A stretch of 64,000 nt of DNA from Chondrus crispus (lineage: Eukaryota; Rhodophyta; Florideophyceae; Gigartinales; Gigartinaceae). Positions within the stretch are counted from its first letter, which is position 1; the number at the start of each line of letters is the position of its first letter. The notes below the pieces were generated by a model. It saw only the letters and a program-made list of their open reading frames with translations. It was not told the DNA's origin and did not search any database. The stretch spans positions 64,547-128,546 of the forward strand of contig NW_005179049.1 of assembly GCF_000350225.1 (NCBI RefSeq), read 5' to 3'. Of the stretch, positions 40,871-51,243 are shown one piece after another. The translations under genes were made by a program, and so were the position numbers.

Positions 40871-41853
40871 GTCCTCAGTTCGATCCCTCTCTCCATCTAC
40901 TTTTTGATTCGTACTTATCTCTCTGCTTAACCGCAGTGTTGGAACACCTCCCGTCGACTTCACCAATGAAATTGAACTGAAGAACCTCCTGAAGTTGGCT
41001 TGGCCATTTTCTTTCGACTGCTGTGAAGTTTGATAAGAAGATCTTCTCTGTAGCTCGTGCCACGTTTGGTCATCTTAACGTAGTATTTCATTCGTTTGCG
41101 GAACGGAACGTTTTCATCGTGCTTCCTCTTTGGTCAACGTAGTCAAGTTCTATGGCTGTACGACGATGAGCTGCCAGAAACGGCTCGAATCGATCATTCT
41201 TGGGAGTACCTTGACACTTGTGTGTGCTGAGTAGCTGTGGCAATGGAAGGCGTGTCGGCATTAGGGAACATCGGAGCGTCGCGCATGGTGATATATGAGC
41301 AGTGGCGGGCTCGGGTGTGGGAAAGGAAAGAGGTGTCCGACCCCGACTACCTGCCAACCGAAAACGTCAACCTGTTTGCGATATCTGTTACAAACAATTA
41401 CGACATGCTGGATTTTTTGAAATCATCCGCCTGCACCGTTGCGCAATCGTGCCTGTAGCCGCTAGCACTCCCACGCACAGAGAGCGACCTTCAACAATGC
41501 TTTGAGCTTCGGTGGCGATTGTTTTTACGATTCGCGATGTGGGCAAGCGGGGCACCATGCCCATATGCTTCGTTTAGGTCATGCTGTGCGGCTTTGAAGT
41601 CGTCTAAGGTATGAGAAGACACCGTCACTGCCCCCGTCTGCTGGTCGTGCTTAGAGTGCGGGATGTGGGGCACGGCGCAATTTACGTTGAACCTGCTAGG
41701 GCAAGAAATGCTTGGTTATTCGGGGGAGGCACAGACGGACAGATCACTGGGAATTCATTGTTGTGTACTATTCGAACTTTTTTTGGTATAGCACTAGTAT
41801 TTACGTTCTATTACGAGCCTCCAGGTTTGAGTACTACCCCTCGCTGTCGAAAA

Positions 41854-42552
41854 TTATCGGATCAAGCATTTAGCGTCCTCTTCTGCTTTCTGGCGCATTT
41901 GCTGAATAGATTCGAAACCGATCCTGAGTAAGCTTGCATCAAATGACTGATGTTGGAGGAGATTAATGATTGTGTTCTCCTGTAGATCACCACCATTGTA
42001 GCCGATCTCCAGCACCACATTTCGCAGGGCGTGAATCACTTCTTCCTTCGTCGCATCCTCAGCTCGCGACTCTTCTACACCTGGCGTATCAGCTGCGGTT
42101 GCCTCTGCCTGTTGTTCATCCTGCCCTGTTGCATCCAGTGCGAAATGGGGCGAAAACGTTTTGCTAAGGCCGGCGGCTGGCAGAATAACATTCGAATCTT
42201 GCGCTGCCAGTCGGATCCTATCCTCATACCGCTCTTGCAAGGCACGACCGGTGCGTTGGAAGCTCCCACGCAAACCACGAGACTTCACGGGTGGCGGTGA
42301 GTCAGAAACGTCAGCCTCTTGCGTCTCAGCTTCATCTGCTGCTGCCTGCTTGCATTTTTTCTTGTGGGCTCCTAGGTAGGCCTGCCTTGGGAAACTTTCT
42401 CTGCAATACGGGCGACAAACAGAAACGCGGTGCATGGCGCAGGCATAAGCTTCGTGAAGAAGCTGGCCCTGCTGTTGATGCTCTTCCACATGGGCTTGCT
42501 GGTGAGTGGCACAAAAACTGAGCAAGAGCATCATGATCTGCTTGAGGTCCAC
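41854..42552 (-). CDS. zinc-finger-like protein in element D (232 aa)
   Basis: Intact frame of 232 codons. Residues 46-67 form a C-x3-C-x12-H-x3-C finger (CRPYCRESFPRQAYLGAHKKKC), preceded by His/Gln-rich sequence (ATHQQAHVEEHQQQGQLLHE). The middle is acidic and Pro-rich with a helical basic part (SFQRTGRALQERYEDRIRLA). The C-terminus looks helical (EEVIHALRNVVLEIGYNGG to IQQMRQKAEEDAKCL). It could be the DNA-binding protein of element D that recognises the subterminal repeats, or a captured host gene. No transposase motif is present. Confidence 0.5.
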   Translation of the reverse strand: MDLKQIMMLLLSFCATHQQAHVEEHQQQGQLLHEAYACAMHRVSVCRPYCRESFPRQAYLGAHKKKCKQAAADEAETQEADVSDSPPPVKSRGLRGSFQRTGRALQERYEDRIRLAAQDSNVILPAAGLSKTFSPHFALDATGQDEQQAEATAADTPGVEESRAEDATKEEVIHALRNVVLEIGYNGGDLQENTIINLLQHQSFDASLLRIGFESIQQMRQKAEEDAKCLIR

Positions 42553-44087
42553 AACGTGGGAGGGGTGCCTTTTGATTGGCCCACTAATCTGGCGAAAATG
42601 GTTTCATTCAGGGGTATTATTGATATCGCCCGGCGGCTGCACACCCGCCGGCGTGAGACCAGCTATCCCACACGAGCTTTGCGTTGCACGGGCGACAGCG
42701 CTAGTGCCAGCGCCATCAGTTTACGCGTCTGGCCCAGCGCGATCGGTTTATGCATTTGGCTTGTGGGGATGACGCGTGGGCCCCTGAAGCGACTTCGCCA
42801 AGCATACAGAGACGAACCGGTGCTCGGACGTCAGTGTTCGTACGATACGAACAAACCGTCCGTGAGGCACTACCAATCCCAATAAGGCTGCATCGGATGC
42901 AGTCTCTTTCGCGCCTCTACGCTATACGCTCAGCTGTGTAATAGACAGCCGTGTACGTGGCGTAGAGGGGCATAACAAAACATATCAAGTTAGTATGTAT
43001 CAGGCTGTGCAATCCTGCGACGCTCCGTCGACGGGCCACTGCAAGTGGAATCAGCTATCCAGCGCCCCCAGACGTTGAGGCATTTGATTATGCTATGGAC
43101 TTGGAGTTAGGATATCTACACATGGTACGAGCTGCTACAATCTAGATGACTCGAAGCGGACTCTCCCGTACTCTCGCAGCATTCATTTCAAAAATGCTTT
43201 AGCGATCAAGTGCTTTCATTATGCTGAATACATATGTTTCCTTGCTAACAGTCAATGCTAAAGTGTGAGACGCTCGAAGTTTGCTCTTTCGTTCTCAGAA
43301 TGCATAGCCAGTTGTTACAACTCACGGTACGTACAAATCGACCTTTCCACTACGAAAGAGTCTTTGTTCAACTTAGGGCGTCGGCCCAGGTCCTTGCTGA
43401 CAGACTGCCAGTGTGTGAACACAATATCATCTAGTCATGCACTGCTTGCAACCATCACGGTGAGGAAGAGACGATTGTGTGTCTGCTAGACTGCGTACTG
43501 GATGAAAGATAGATGAGGTCTCCATCTGGCGGACCCCTTGCACGTCTCACAACTGTACTCTACTCTTTACTGACTCTTTAAGTACGCCTATCGACGACCA
43601 CAAGGAAGTTCCATGTTCGTCGGAATTTTCCCGATTTGACGTTTGCTTTGCATTTCGCGTAACCCCCTGCTGCTACAACTGTGGAGTGTCTTCGTGGCCG
43701 ACGCAGGGAGTCACGGAAGGCACGAACAAAGTTTCTCTCACTCAATAGTTCAATTCAACTTGACTTGACGCAACAAAGGCTTTGCTGGTGCGCCACTAGC
43801 ATGTCAGTATTAGAACGATCTTGGGATGCGCCGTGCACCATTATAGTACATGATGCCGCCCACAGCTGTCCGGCCCCCCTCCCGCCGGCCACTCTTGGCG
43901 CTTTGCGAGAGACCTCGAACAGCGTTCCATAGCCAAAAGCACACGAAACCGCCTGCTAAAAAAGTGTACTAGCGGAGCGGGCCCCTGGCTCCACTCGGGA
44001 CCGCCACCATCCCCACCAGCTGCAAGCGCGAAAAGATTTGCCTCGACGTTCGGGTCTTGTATTGTAATGTTGTAAACTATGCAAGTC
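42553..44087. other. element D, ORF-poor interior
   Basis: No supported gene; short open frames on both strands only. Confidence 0.5.
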
Positions 44088-44128
44088 TCCTCCTTTAGTT
44101 TATGCTCGTAGCATAAACTAAAGGAGGA
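44088..44128. terminator. 18-bp perfect hairpin, possible transcript-end structure
   Basis: Arms 44088-44105 and 44111-44128 (TCCTCCTTTAGTTTATGC and its complement) enclose the loop TCGTA. It lies just inside the right subterminal array of element D. It might end a transcript or act as a cruciform; the terminator label is tentative. Confidence 0.4.
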
Positions 44129-44164
44129 AACCTGTACGGCTAGAGCGAAAGAAACCGCCCAGTA

Positions 44165-44520
44165 GACCCATAAAAGCCTTTGTAAAGGTCAATGCAAGCC
44201 CATGCAAATAGCCAAATCAAGTACATGCAGAAAGCCCATGCAAGGCCATGTACATGGCCAATGCAAGCCTATTCAGATGGCCTACGCAAACCTGTGCAGA
44301 AATCCCTTCCAAGCCCATGCACATTCCCAATGCGATCCCATGCAAAATCTCATGCAAGCCCATACAGGTGTCCAATGCAAGCCCATGGCAAATCCCATGC
44401 AAGCCCATGCAGATTCCCAATGCAATCCCATGCACATGACCAATGCAAGCCCATGAAGCCCATGCAAATTACCAATGGAAGCCCATGAACCAAGCCATGC
44501 ACGTCCAAGCAATCATGGCG
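44165..44520. repeat. right subterminal array of element D
   Basis: About a dozen copies of AAGCCCATGCA-like and AATCCCATGCA-like motifs spaced about 20-40 bases (for example near 44189, 44231, 44316, 44355, 44400, 44446), often alternating with CCAATGCAA. It mirrors the left array in motif content. Confidence 0.8.
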
Positions 44521-44628
44521 CATTTCTCCGCATAGGAAACACTTTGGAAATTTCTGCTCGTGCAAGTATGGGTAAATCGCCATGCATGCATTGGATTTGC
44601 ATGGGCTTCGTATGGGGAAGTTTATACT

Positions 44629-44644
44629 ATCAGAAAAACAGACG
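44629..44644. repeat. right TIR of element D
   Basis: ATCAGAAAAACAGACG, the inverted form of the left end with one difference, followed by CG at 44645-44646. Confidence 0.75.
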
Positions 44645-47600
44645 CGGTCGCGTGAGCCGTCTTGTCACACCAACCTAGACCCGTTACGATTCAACCCCGG
44701 CGGAGGAGGGGAATGTTTGCCGATAATATTCCCCTCGACTCCGCACGAGCGCACCGAGACTTCCGTAAGTCAGGTGCGGGAGGACAAAGGCGCCGAGGCC
44801 ACCGAGAGCCCGGCACGCCTAGAGGAAGAAGGCACCGTGGCCACCGTGAGCCACATGCCAAATAAGGAGCGCATCAAACGCGCAGGCGGCCCGACCCACG
44901 TGTGTCCAGGGCCGCCAGAAGAAATCAAGTCGCGTACGGACGCGACTTGTCGCGAGGACGTCACCGACCGACGGAAGCCCCGCGACCGAGGCAGAAGACC
45001 ACGGAAGAGAAGCCGGAACCAACGCCGGCGGCCCAATCGGAACGACCTGGCCGAGCCGTCGTCACCGAAGGTAGTCGACGGTGTCATCTGCCTGATGACA
45101 TCGAATATATACAACGTCCTCAGCTCGATTGCAACCGAGGGGAACGCGTTCAAGCCTCATACCATTGCAGTCGATACCTGCTCGGGGTATAACTTGGTGA
45201 GGAAGGCCGACGTTCCTCCCGATTGGACGCGCTACGTCGTACGCGACGCACGCCTGCCACGGTTGGCAGGCGCGAACAGTAACCCGCTCAAGCTGACTGC
45301 GGTCTTGCAGCTGGCCGTCCGACTGCGTAACACGACGTTCCGCATTCCGTTCGTGGTCGCCGACCAGCTCGCGGTGCCCGTCCTCATGGGCACGGCGTTT
45401 ATCGATGCGCACGTTCGAAGTATCGACATGGATGCGCAGAGGCTCGAGCTCCGACAAGGTGGCTCCGTCGCCATTGTCGATGGGAAGGGGGAGCCGTCTC
45501 CCCCAACCCGGCGCCACGGTCGCCAGTCAAGTTGGGCCGACGTACGCGAAGAAGCCCCTCAGCCAATCCGTGTCGTCCGATGGGTCACGATCCCTGCGAT
45601 GTCGCAAGCACGGATACGCGTCACTACGGCGAGGAGCGGCCTCGTTTTTTTGAAACCCAAGCCGTCACTCCAACGTCGACACGGAGTGAGGCTCACAAAC
45701 GGTGTAGCTGAGGTCTTATCGAACCAGACCTTCGACGTGATCGTGGCGAATTTTTCGCGCGAAGCGAGGCGGCTCCCGAAGCGCACCGTCGTCGGTTACG
45801 CGAAGAGCAATCCGCTGGCGATCCTGACGCCCGAGCGCCGAGTCGGGGCGGAGATCGCACGCGCGCTGCATCTCACCGACTTGGACGTGCAAGCCGGGAG
45901 AGGGGGAGCTGGCCGACCAAGCTCCCCGGAAAATCAGACCGCCGAGGGAAGTCACGTCGGCCCCGGCGATCAGCCGGCGGGGTGCCCATCATCGACGGAA
46001 GGCACCGCGCGAGTCACAAATAAGGATCCCGAAAATTCGCCGGAGAATTGGGAAAAAGAAATGGACTTGTCATACATCGACGATGACAAGCTCCGCGCAC
46101 AGGTACTCGACATGCTCCGTAAGCATTCGAGCCTGTGGAGCGGTGCGTTCGGTACGATAAGAGCAACGGAGTACCGCATACCACTCGAGGCGGGGACGAA
46201 ATCGATTCGTTCTATGCCCTACCGAAAGGGGCCCGCCATGCGTGAGATGGTCGCTAAAGAAGTGAACAAGATGTTGAACGCCGGAGTCATCGAACCCGCG
46301 AGCACCGAAGGGGCTTCGCCGGTGGTGCTGGTCCCGAAGAAAGACGGCTCCCTTCGGTTTTGCGTTGACTACCGACGTGTCAAAGCAAAGACGGCAGCGG
46401 ATTCGTATCCGCTGCCCCGGATGGACGACTGCATCGATTCGTTAGGGGATGCAGCCGTCTTCACTACGGTCGACTGCAATTCAGGCTACTGGCAAATCCC
46501 GGTCGCGCCGGAGGACCGGGATAAGACCACATTCACCACGCATATGGGTACGTTTCGCCATTTGCGTATGCCGTTCGGACTGAAAGGGGCACCGGCCACC
46601 TTCCAACGGGCATTGGACATCATCTTGTCCGGCGTAAGATGGCAGATATGTCTCGTATACCTCGACGACGTCATAGTTTTTTCCCGAACGCACGAGGAGC
46701 ACGCCGGACACCTCGACATTGTCTTGAGCTTGTTGAGGACCGCCGGTATATCCCTCAAGCTCAAGAAGTGCAGCTTCTTCCGTCCGAAGGTGCATTACCT
46801 GGGGCACGTGATATCCCGAGGTAAGCTCAGCGTGGCCGAAACGGCGGCCGACGCCTTCAAGACGTTCACGTTCCCGAGAACGCTTACGCAGGTGCGCTCG
46901 TTCCTCGGGGCGTGCAACGTCTACCGCCGTTTCGTCAAGGGGTTTGCGAAGATAGCTCGACCGCTAACCGATATGACCCGCAAGGACGCCGACCCCGATT
47001 TTGATAATCCAACGGAGGCCCAGCTTCAAGCGTTCGAGGACCTCAAGGCAAGGATAATCGCTCCGTCGATACTTGCGCTTCCGCGGTACGGTCGGCCGTA
47101 CATGATCGATACCGATGCAAGTGCGTATCAACTCGGGTGTACGCTGCTGCAAGAACACGACGAAGCCAACGACTGGCGTCCCGTCGGATATTAGTCGTAT
47201 TCGTTAAACGACAGCGAACGCAACTACAGCGCTACGGAACGCGAGTGCTTCGCTGTAGTGTGGGCCGTCCGCACACTACGCCCGTACGTCGAGGGCACGA
47301 AGTTCACCGTCCGGACGGATCACGACGCGCTGAGGTGGCTCATGTCCCTGACCGAGAGCTCCGGAAGACTCACCCGGTGGCGGCTACGTCTGGCTGAATA
47401 CGATTTCACCATTCAGTACCGCCCCGGGCGCGTGCACCAGGTCCCCGACGCCCTGTCACGCCTCGTATCACCGAGGGTCGCCGACGACCCTCGCCCGGCT
47501 GTCGAGGTGGACGACGACATCCCCACCTACGACACGTGCACGACCGTTCGAGATGTCTCGGATGAGCTCGCGGACCACGTATGCACCGCGACCTGCGAGC

Positions 47601-49330
47601 ACGAAGCCGACCACGTCTTCGTGACCACAAGAAACCGAACGAAATCCCGAAGGAAATTGCGCGCCCGAGCGCGCGACGAGCCGAGGGACGACGACGAAGC
47701 CCCTGCTATAGGAGAACCCGACGCCGTCTGGGCAGAGAACGAGGAATTCGACGCCGTGGACCTCGATCGCGCCCAAGACTTCGAAGCCAATACATCCGGT
47801 TCCCAGGTCGCCCCTCCGCAGGACGACCTGCCGGCCCCTCTTACGATAGAGGAGATAGCCGAGGAACAACGCGTGGATGACTTCTGCCAAACGGTATTGG
47901 CACGACAGTCAGAATCCCGGGACTCCGCGTTCTTCGAGGACCACCAAGGGGTGCTCAAACGGAGACACTCCTTCGACCCTGATATCGTACAGGTGGTGGT
48001 CCCTCGGACCCTACGCGCCCGGTTGTTGCGGCTCTGCCATAACCCGGCCATCGCCGGGCATCCGGGGCAGAACCCCATGTACTACGCGCTCCGTCGCGAG
48101 TACTACTGGCCACACTTGACCGCGGACGTGGCATCGACCGTACGGGGTTGTCGAACCTGTGCGATGAACCGCGTCAAGCTTCGGAAACACCTAAACCGAT
48201 TAAAGTTGTTTCCGGCGACGCGGCCGTTGGAGAGCCTCGCGATCGATATACTGGGGCCGCTCCAAAAGACCAAGGCAGGGAAACGATTCCTCCTGGTAAT
48301 CACCAACCGCTTTACGAAGTTAACGCAGGTCGTGGCACTGCGAACGGTAACCGCCTACACCGTCGCAGTGGCGTTTTGCGAAGCGTGGGTCTTCAAGTAC
48401 GGCGTCCCACGCTCGCTACTGTCGGATAACGGACCACAGTTCAACGCAAAGTTCTTCAAAAGCACATGCCGAGTGCTTGGAATTACGAACCTTTATACGT
48501 CAGCGTACCACCCTCAGACGAACGGCCAGGTGGAACGCTATAATCGAACGATTGCGGCGATGCTCCGCAATTACGTGAGCGAGCATCAAGACGACTGGGA
48601 CGTGTACGTGGGACCGTTAACGTACGCATATAACTCCCACGTACACCGACCCACACGAACGACCCCGTTTGAGCTCGTGCTCAGCCAGCCCCCACCGGAG
48701 TTTTCTCTTCGAAGAACCTGCGGGGACGCGCCCCCTGCCGATAGGGCAACGGATCGTGCGGAGTTCCTGAAGACTCTCGACGCGACCATCCAGAAGGCCT
48801 ATGGGAGCTTGCGACGCACGCAAGCCCGTTACAAACGCGACTTCGATAAGCGCGTTCGAACGATCAACACACGTCTCGAGCCAGGTAACTTCGTCTACCT
48901 GAACCCCACCGACGGGGGTAAGACGTCGAACAAGCTTGCCTCACCCGCCGTGAGGCCGTATCGCGTCCTCGCCAACGATCGTCGGACTATCACAATCGAT
49001 CGAGATGGCGTCACCGAGCGCGTCTCCGCGGACCGCTGCGTGTACGCACCCCCGCCGATGAACGTGCCACGGGTGAGCACGACAACCCCGCGTGACCTTG
49101 CCGACAAGGTCAGGGAGGGAACACAGTACGCCGTTGACAAGTTACTCAAGCATCGAGAGATGGAAGACGGAACAACGAAGTTCCTCATCAAGTGGGCGGA
49201 CTACGACCAACCTACTTGGACAGCGCGAACCCACATTCCCGAAGAATTGGTGTCTCGATATGCGCTGCGTCTTCGAAGACCCACGGGGAGGGACCTCAAC
49301 TCCGAAGTGAACGCGGACGTTCACTCTTAA
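44645..49330 (+). pseudogene. gypsy B pol region ending in a chromodomain
   Basis: In order: a basic, Arg-rich N-terminal stretch; retropepsin-like protease with AVDTCSGYNLVRK near 45170; reverse transcriptase with LVYLDDVIVFSR near 46655; RNase H with MIDTDASAYQLGCTLLQ near 47105; integrase zinc region (HNPAIAGHPGQN, then CRTCAMNR near 48150) and core with LAIDILGPL, LLSDNGPQFNAKFF and YHPQTNGQVERYNR near 48235-48545; and a C-terminal chromodomain (LLKHREMEDGTTKFLIKWAD, then YDQPTW) near 49140-49260. The chromodomain would steer integration to marked chromatin. RT-RNaseH-IN order is Ty3/gypsy. About one break. Confidence 0.92.
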
Positions 49331-49340
49331 GGAGGGGGCC
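49307..49340 (+). repeat. pol-end/polypurine block, inner copy (gypsy B)
   Basis: GTGAACGCGGACGTTCACTC and the following TAAGGAGGGGGCC match 55822-55855 at 29 of 34 bases. The block includes the pol stop codon and a purine tract. Gypsy A has the same arrangement at about 62849-62882. Confidence 0.75.
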
Positions 49341-51243
49341 CCTCAACCGCTCCATCGACAGGATAAATTAACCCCCCTTCGCGGTCGGAAAGGGCGGGGG
49401 TCTACGCAAGGACACAACGAGGGGACGACCCCCGAGGAGAAGGACCAGGCGCGCAGCGACCGCATGCACTTGTTAAGTGGATGCGCATGGGAAGTGACAA
49501 GTGCACACGGGATCCGAGATCCGATGTGCAAGCGAAAAGGAACTGTCTGCTCGTGCCTCAGAAGCCGGTATCGCCACCAAACCGCCACCGTCCCCCTAGA
49601 ATATCGAAAAATTAACGGTGGAAAATGACACCGGACGGCGGACAGCACGTGCGTTACTTGCGCGTCCAGCACACGTGGGCCAAAAGCAATCCAAAATCGC
49701 CCGACACTCGCCCCCATACCGAAGTGGGGAATTAGCCGAGCGTTATGCCCGCATCATCCCGTCACAGCTCTCTCTCACGAACCGGCGACTAACGTTGGCA
49801 ACGACGCCGTCGTAGAAACAGAGGGCAATCGTCTACGTCAGCTCCCCCACGAGAACCCGACACATTGAAAGTTCCCGTGCGCCCCATACAGTGGCCGCGC
49901 CAATGACTCCCCGTACAGCTCCACAACCGCCGCCAAAGCGAACTCCGACGGAAGAACACTTGCCGCGCTGACAAGTTCAATCTGGAATGATACGCCCTCG
50001 CGCCGACGGCGAGGGACGCCCCAAAGAAAACGAACCGCTGAGCACTCGCGCTCTCGCCCCGTTAGCGAGGCACGCGAGTGAGTAATGCGATCGTCGCTGG
50101 AGTCGGTTACGGTCGCGGCGGTCGATACAAACCCGGGAGGGGGCTACCCGTTCAATACGGGCCTCGGGTTCACCCCTCTCCCGGGGAGTACGAAGGAGAA
50201 AGCAGCCGGAGGAACGCACGAGATTACGAGTCCTTGGTCGATGACATCTCCCCTCTGCTCGACATGGCGGCACATCCAGACAGAACGCGCGCTGGCAGGG
50301 AATAAGAAAGGACACGGACATATGATTACTACGGGACTAACGCACCGTGCGCGCCGCGGACTACAGACGCGGTAGGGGACTGGCGGAAGTTGTCCGGCAG
50401 AACAGCGGAGTTTTCCGGACACGCGGGAAACTTCGTACCGTTGACCTCACCGAGTCGCCCTAGTCCCGCGGAGTACCCAGCGTCCCCGGGGAAAGGGTCT
50501 CATGCGGAAGAACGGGTCGGCCTTTCCGCGACCACAGTACGTCAGTAGGGCGACGCCCCTGCAGGGAGTACCGGGCTCCTCGCAATACAGGATTCTCGCC
50601 GGCGATGTTCATGTACACAACGAGCGGGTAGCCACTGAAGACGAGGACCCGACCGCTCGCCTCGCTCCCAGGCAGACACGGCGGAGATAGCAGAAATACG
50701 GAAGGACCCCTGCCGCCATGCGCACGAACCCCTCATCCAATAGGAGCTCGTCAAATTGTACCCCTCGGGACGAGCTACCTCAGTATGGTGAGACGTCTCG
50801 GCGAATGGGAGCTCGTCAAAATCGCCCCTGCGCTGGACCCCTCTCTCCCTCTCTCTTCGCCCGCTCGGGAGCACCGACCGACACGAACTAGCCGAGGCAA
50901 TCGCCTCCCCGAAACGGAAAGTGGCCAGTGCGCGAGACGGACCGCCGAAGCCCCGTACCTGTGTTGGAAGAGCGGGCAAGGACGGCGATGAATTGCAGCC
51001 CCTCGTCGGGTCCTTGGGGAGGCTTTCGGCGTAGCTACCACGGTAGCCAACCCAAACCGACCCTTCGGTTGTGGGAAACTCACACCCCAACGCAGGGGCA
51101 GAGACGAGGGAGTAGTGACGACTCCGAAGGGTGGAAAGCTCGGACGACGGGAAGGAAAAGGAAACTAAATTGGTAAGGGAGACGAACGGGTCCGTTTCTC
51201 GGGCTAAGGAGGGGACAGAACCGCGGCTACTACGAAGAGAGGG
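49341..51243. other. gypsy B 3' segment, left of the antisense ORF
   Basis: No sense-strand gene seen. Parts resemble the 3' region of gypsy A (62990-63130). It includes one diverged copy of the direct repeat described at 50740-50950. Confidence 0.5.
50740..50950. repeat. direct repeat flanking the antisense ORF, copy 1
   Basis: Contains two GGAGCTCGTCAAA motifs (near 50743 and 50808) separated by 65 bases, then a CT-rich stretch. The same two-motif arrangement recurs at 54785-54980. Confidence 0.6.

Larger units (their letters stand above)
37473..44644. mobile_element. element D: unclassified TIR transposon with captured host-like sequences
   Basis: Alignment with gypsy A (58180-58200) shows that 7.17 kb absent from A lies here between gag and pol of B. 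Ends are CGTCTGTATTTCTGAT and, inverted, CGTCTGTTTTTCTGAT, flanked by a 2-bp CG duplication. GC-repeat sequence at the target makes the exact duplication length uncertain. Both subterminal regions are arrays of GCCCATGCA-like motifs, as in elements whose transposase binds repeated subterminal sites (CACTA or hAT, for instance). I recognise no transposase, so it may be non-autonomous. The interior carries pieces resembling host genes. It is the youngest layer of this nest. Confidence 0.75.

Noticed and set aside
44165-44520. CRISPR-like array or coding repeat (MQAHAN-type peptides)
   Set aside because: Motifs are short, irregularly spaced and mirrored at the other end of element D, so they are subterminal repeats.
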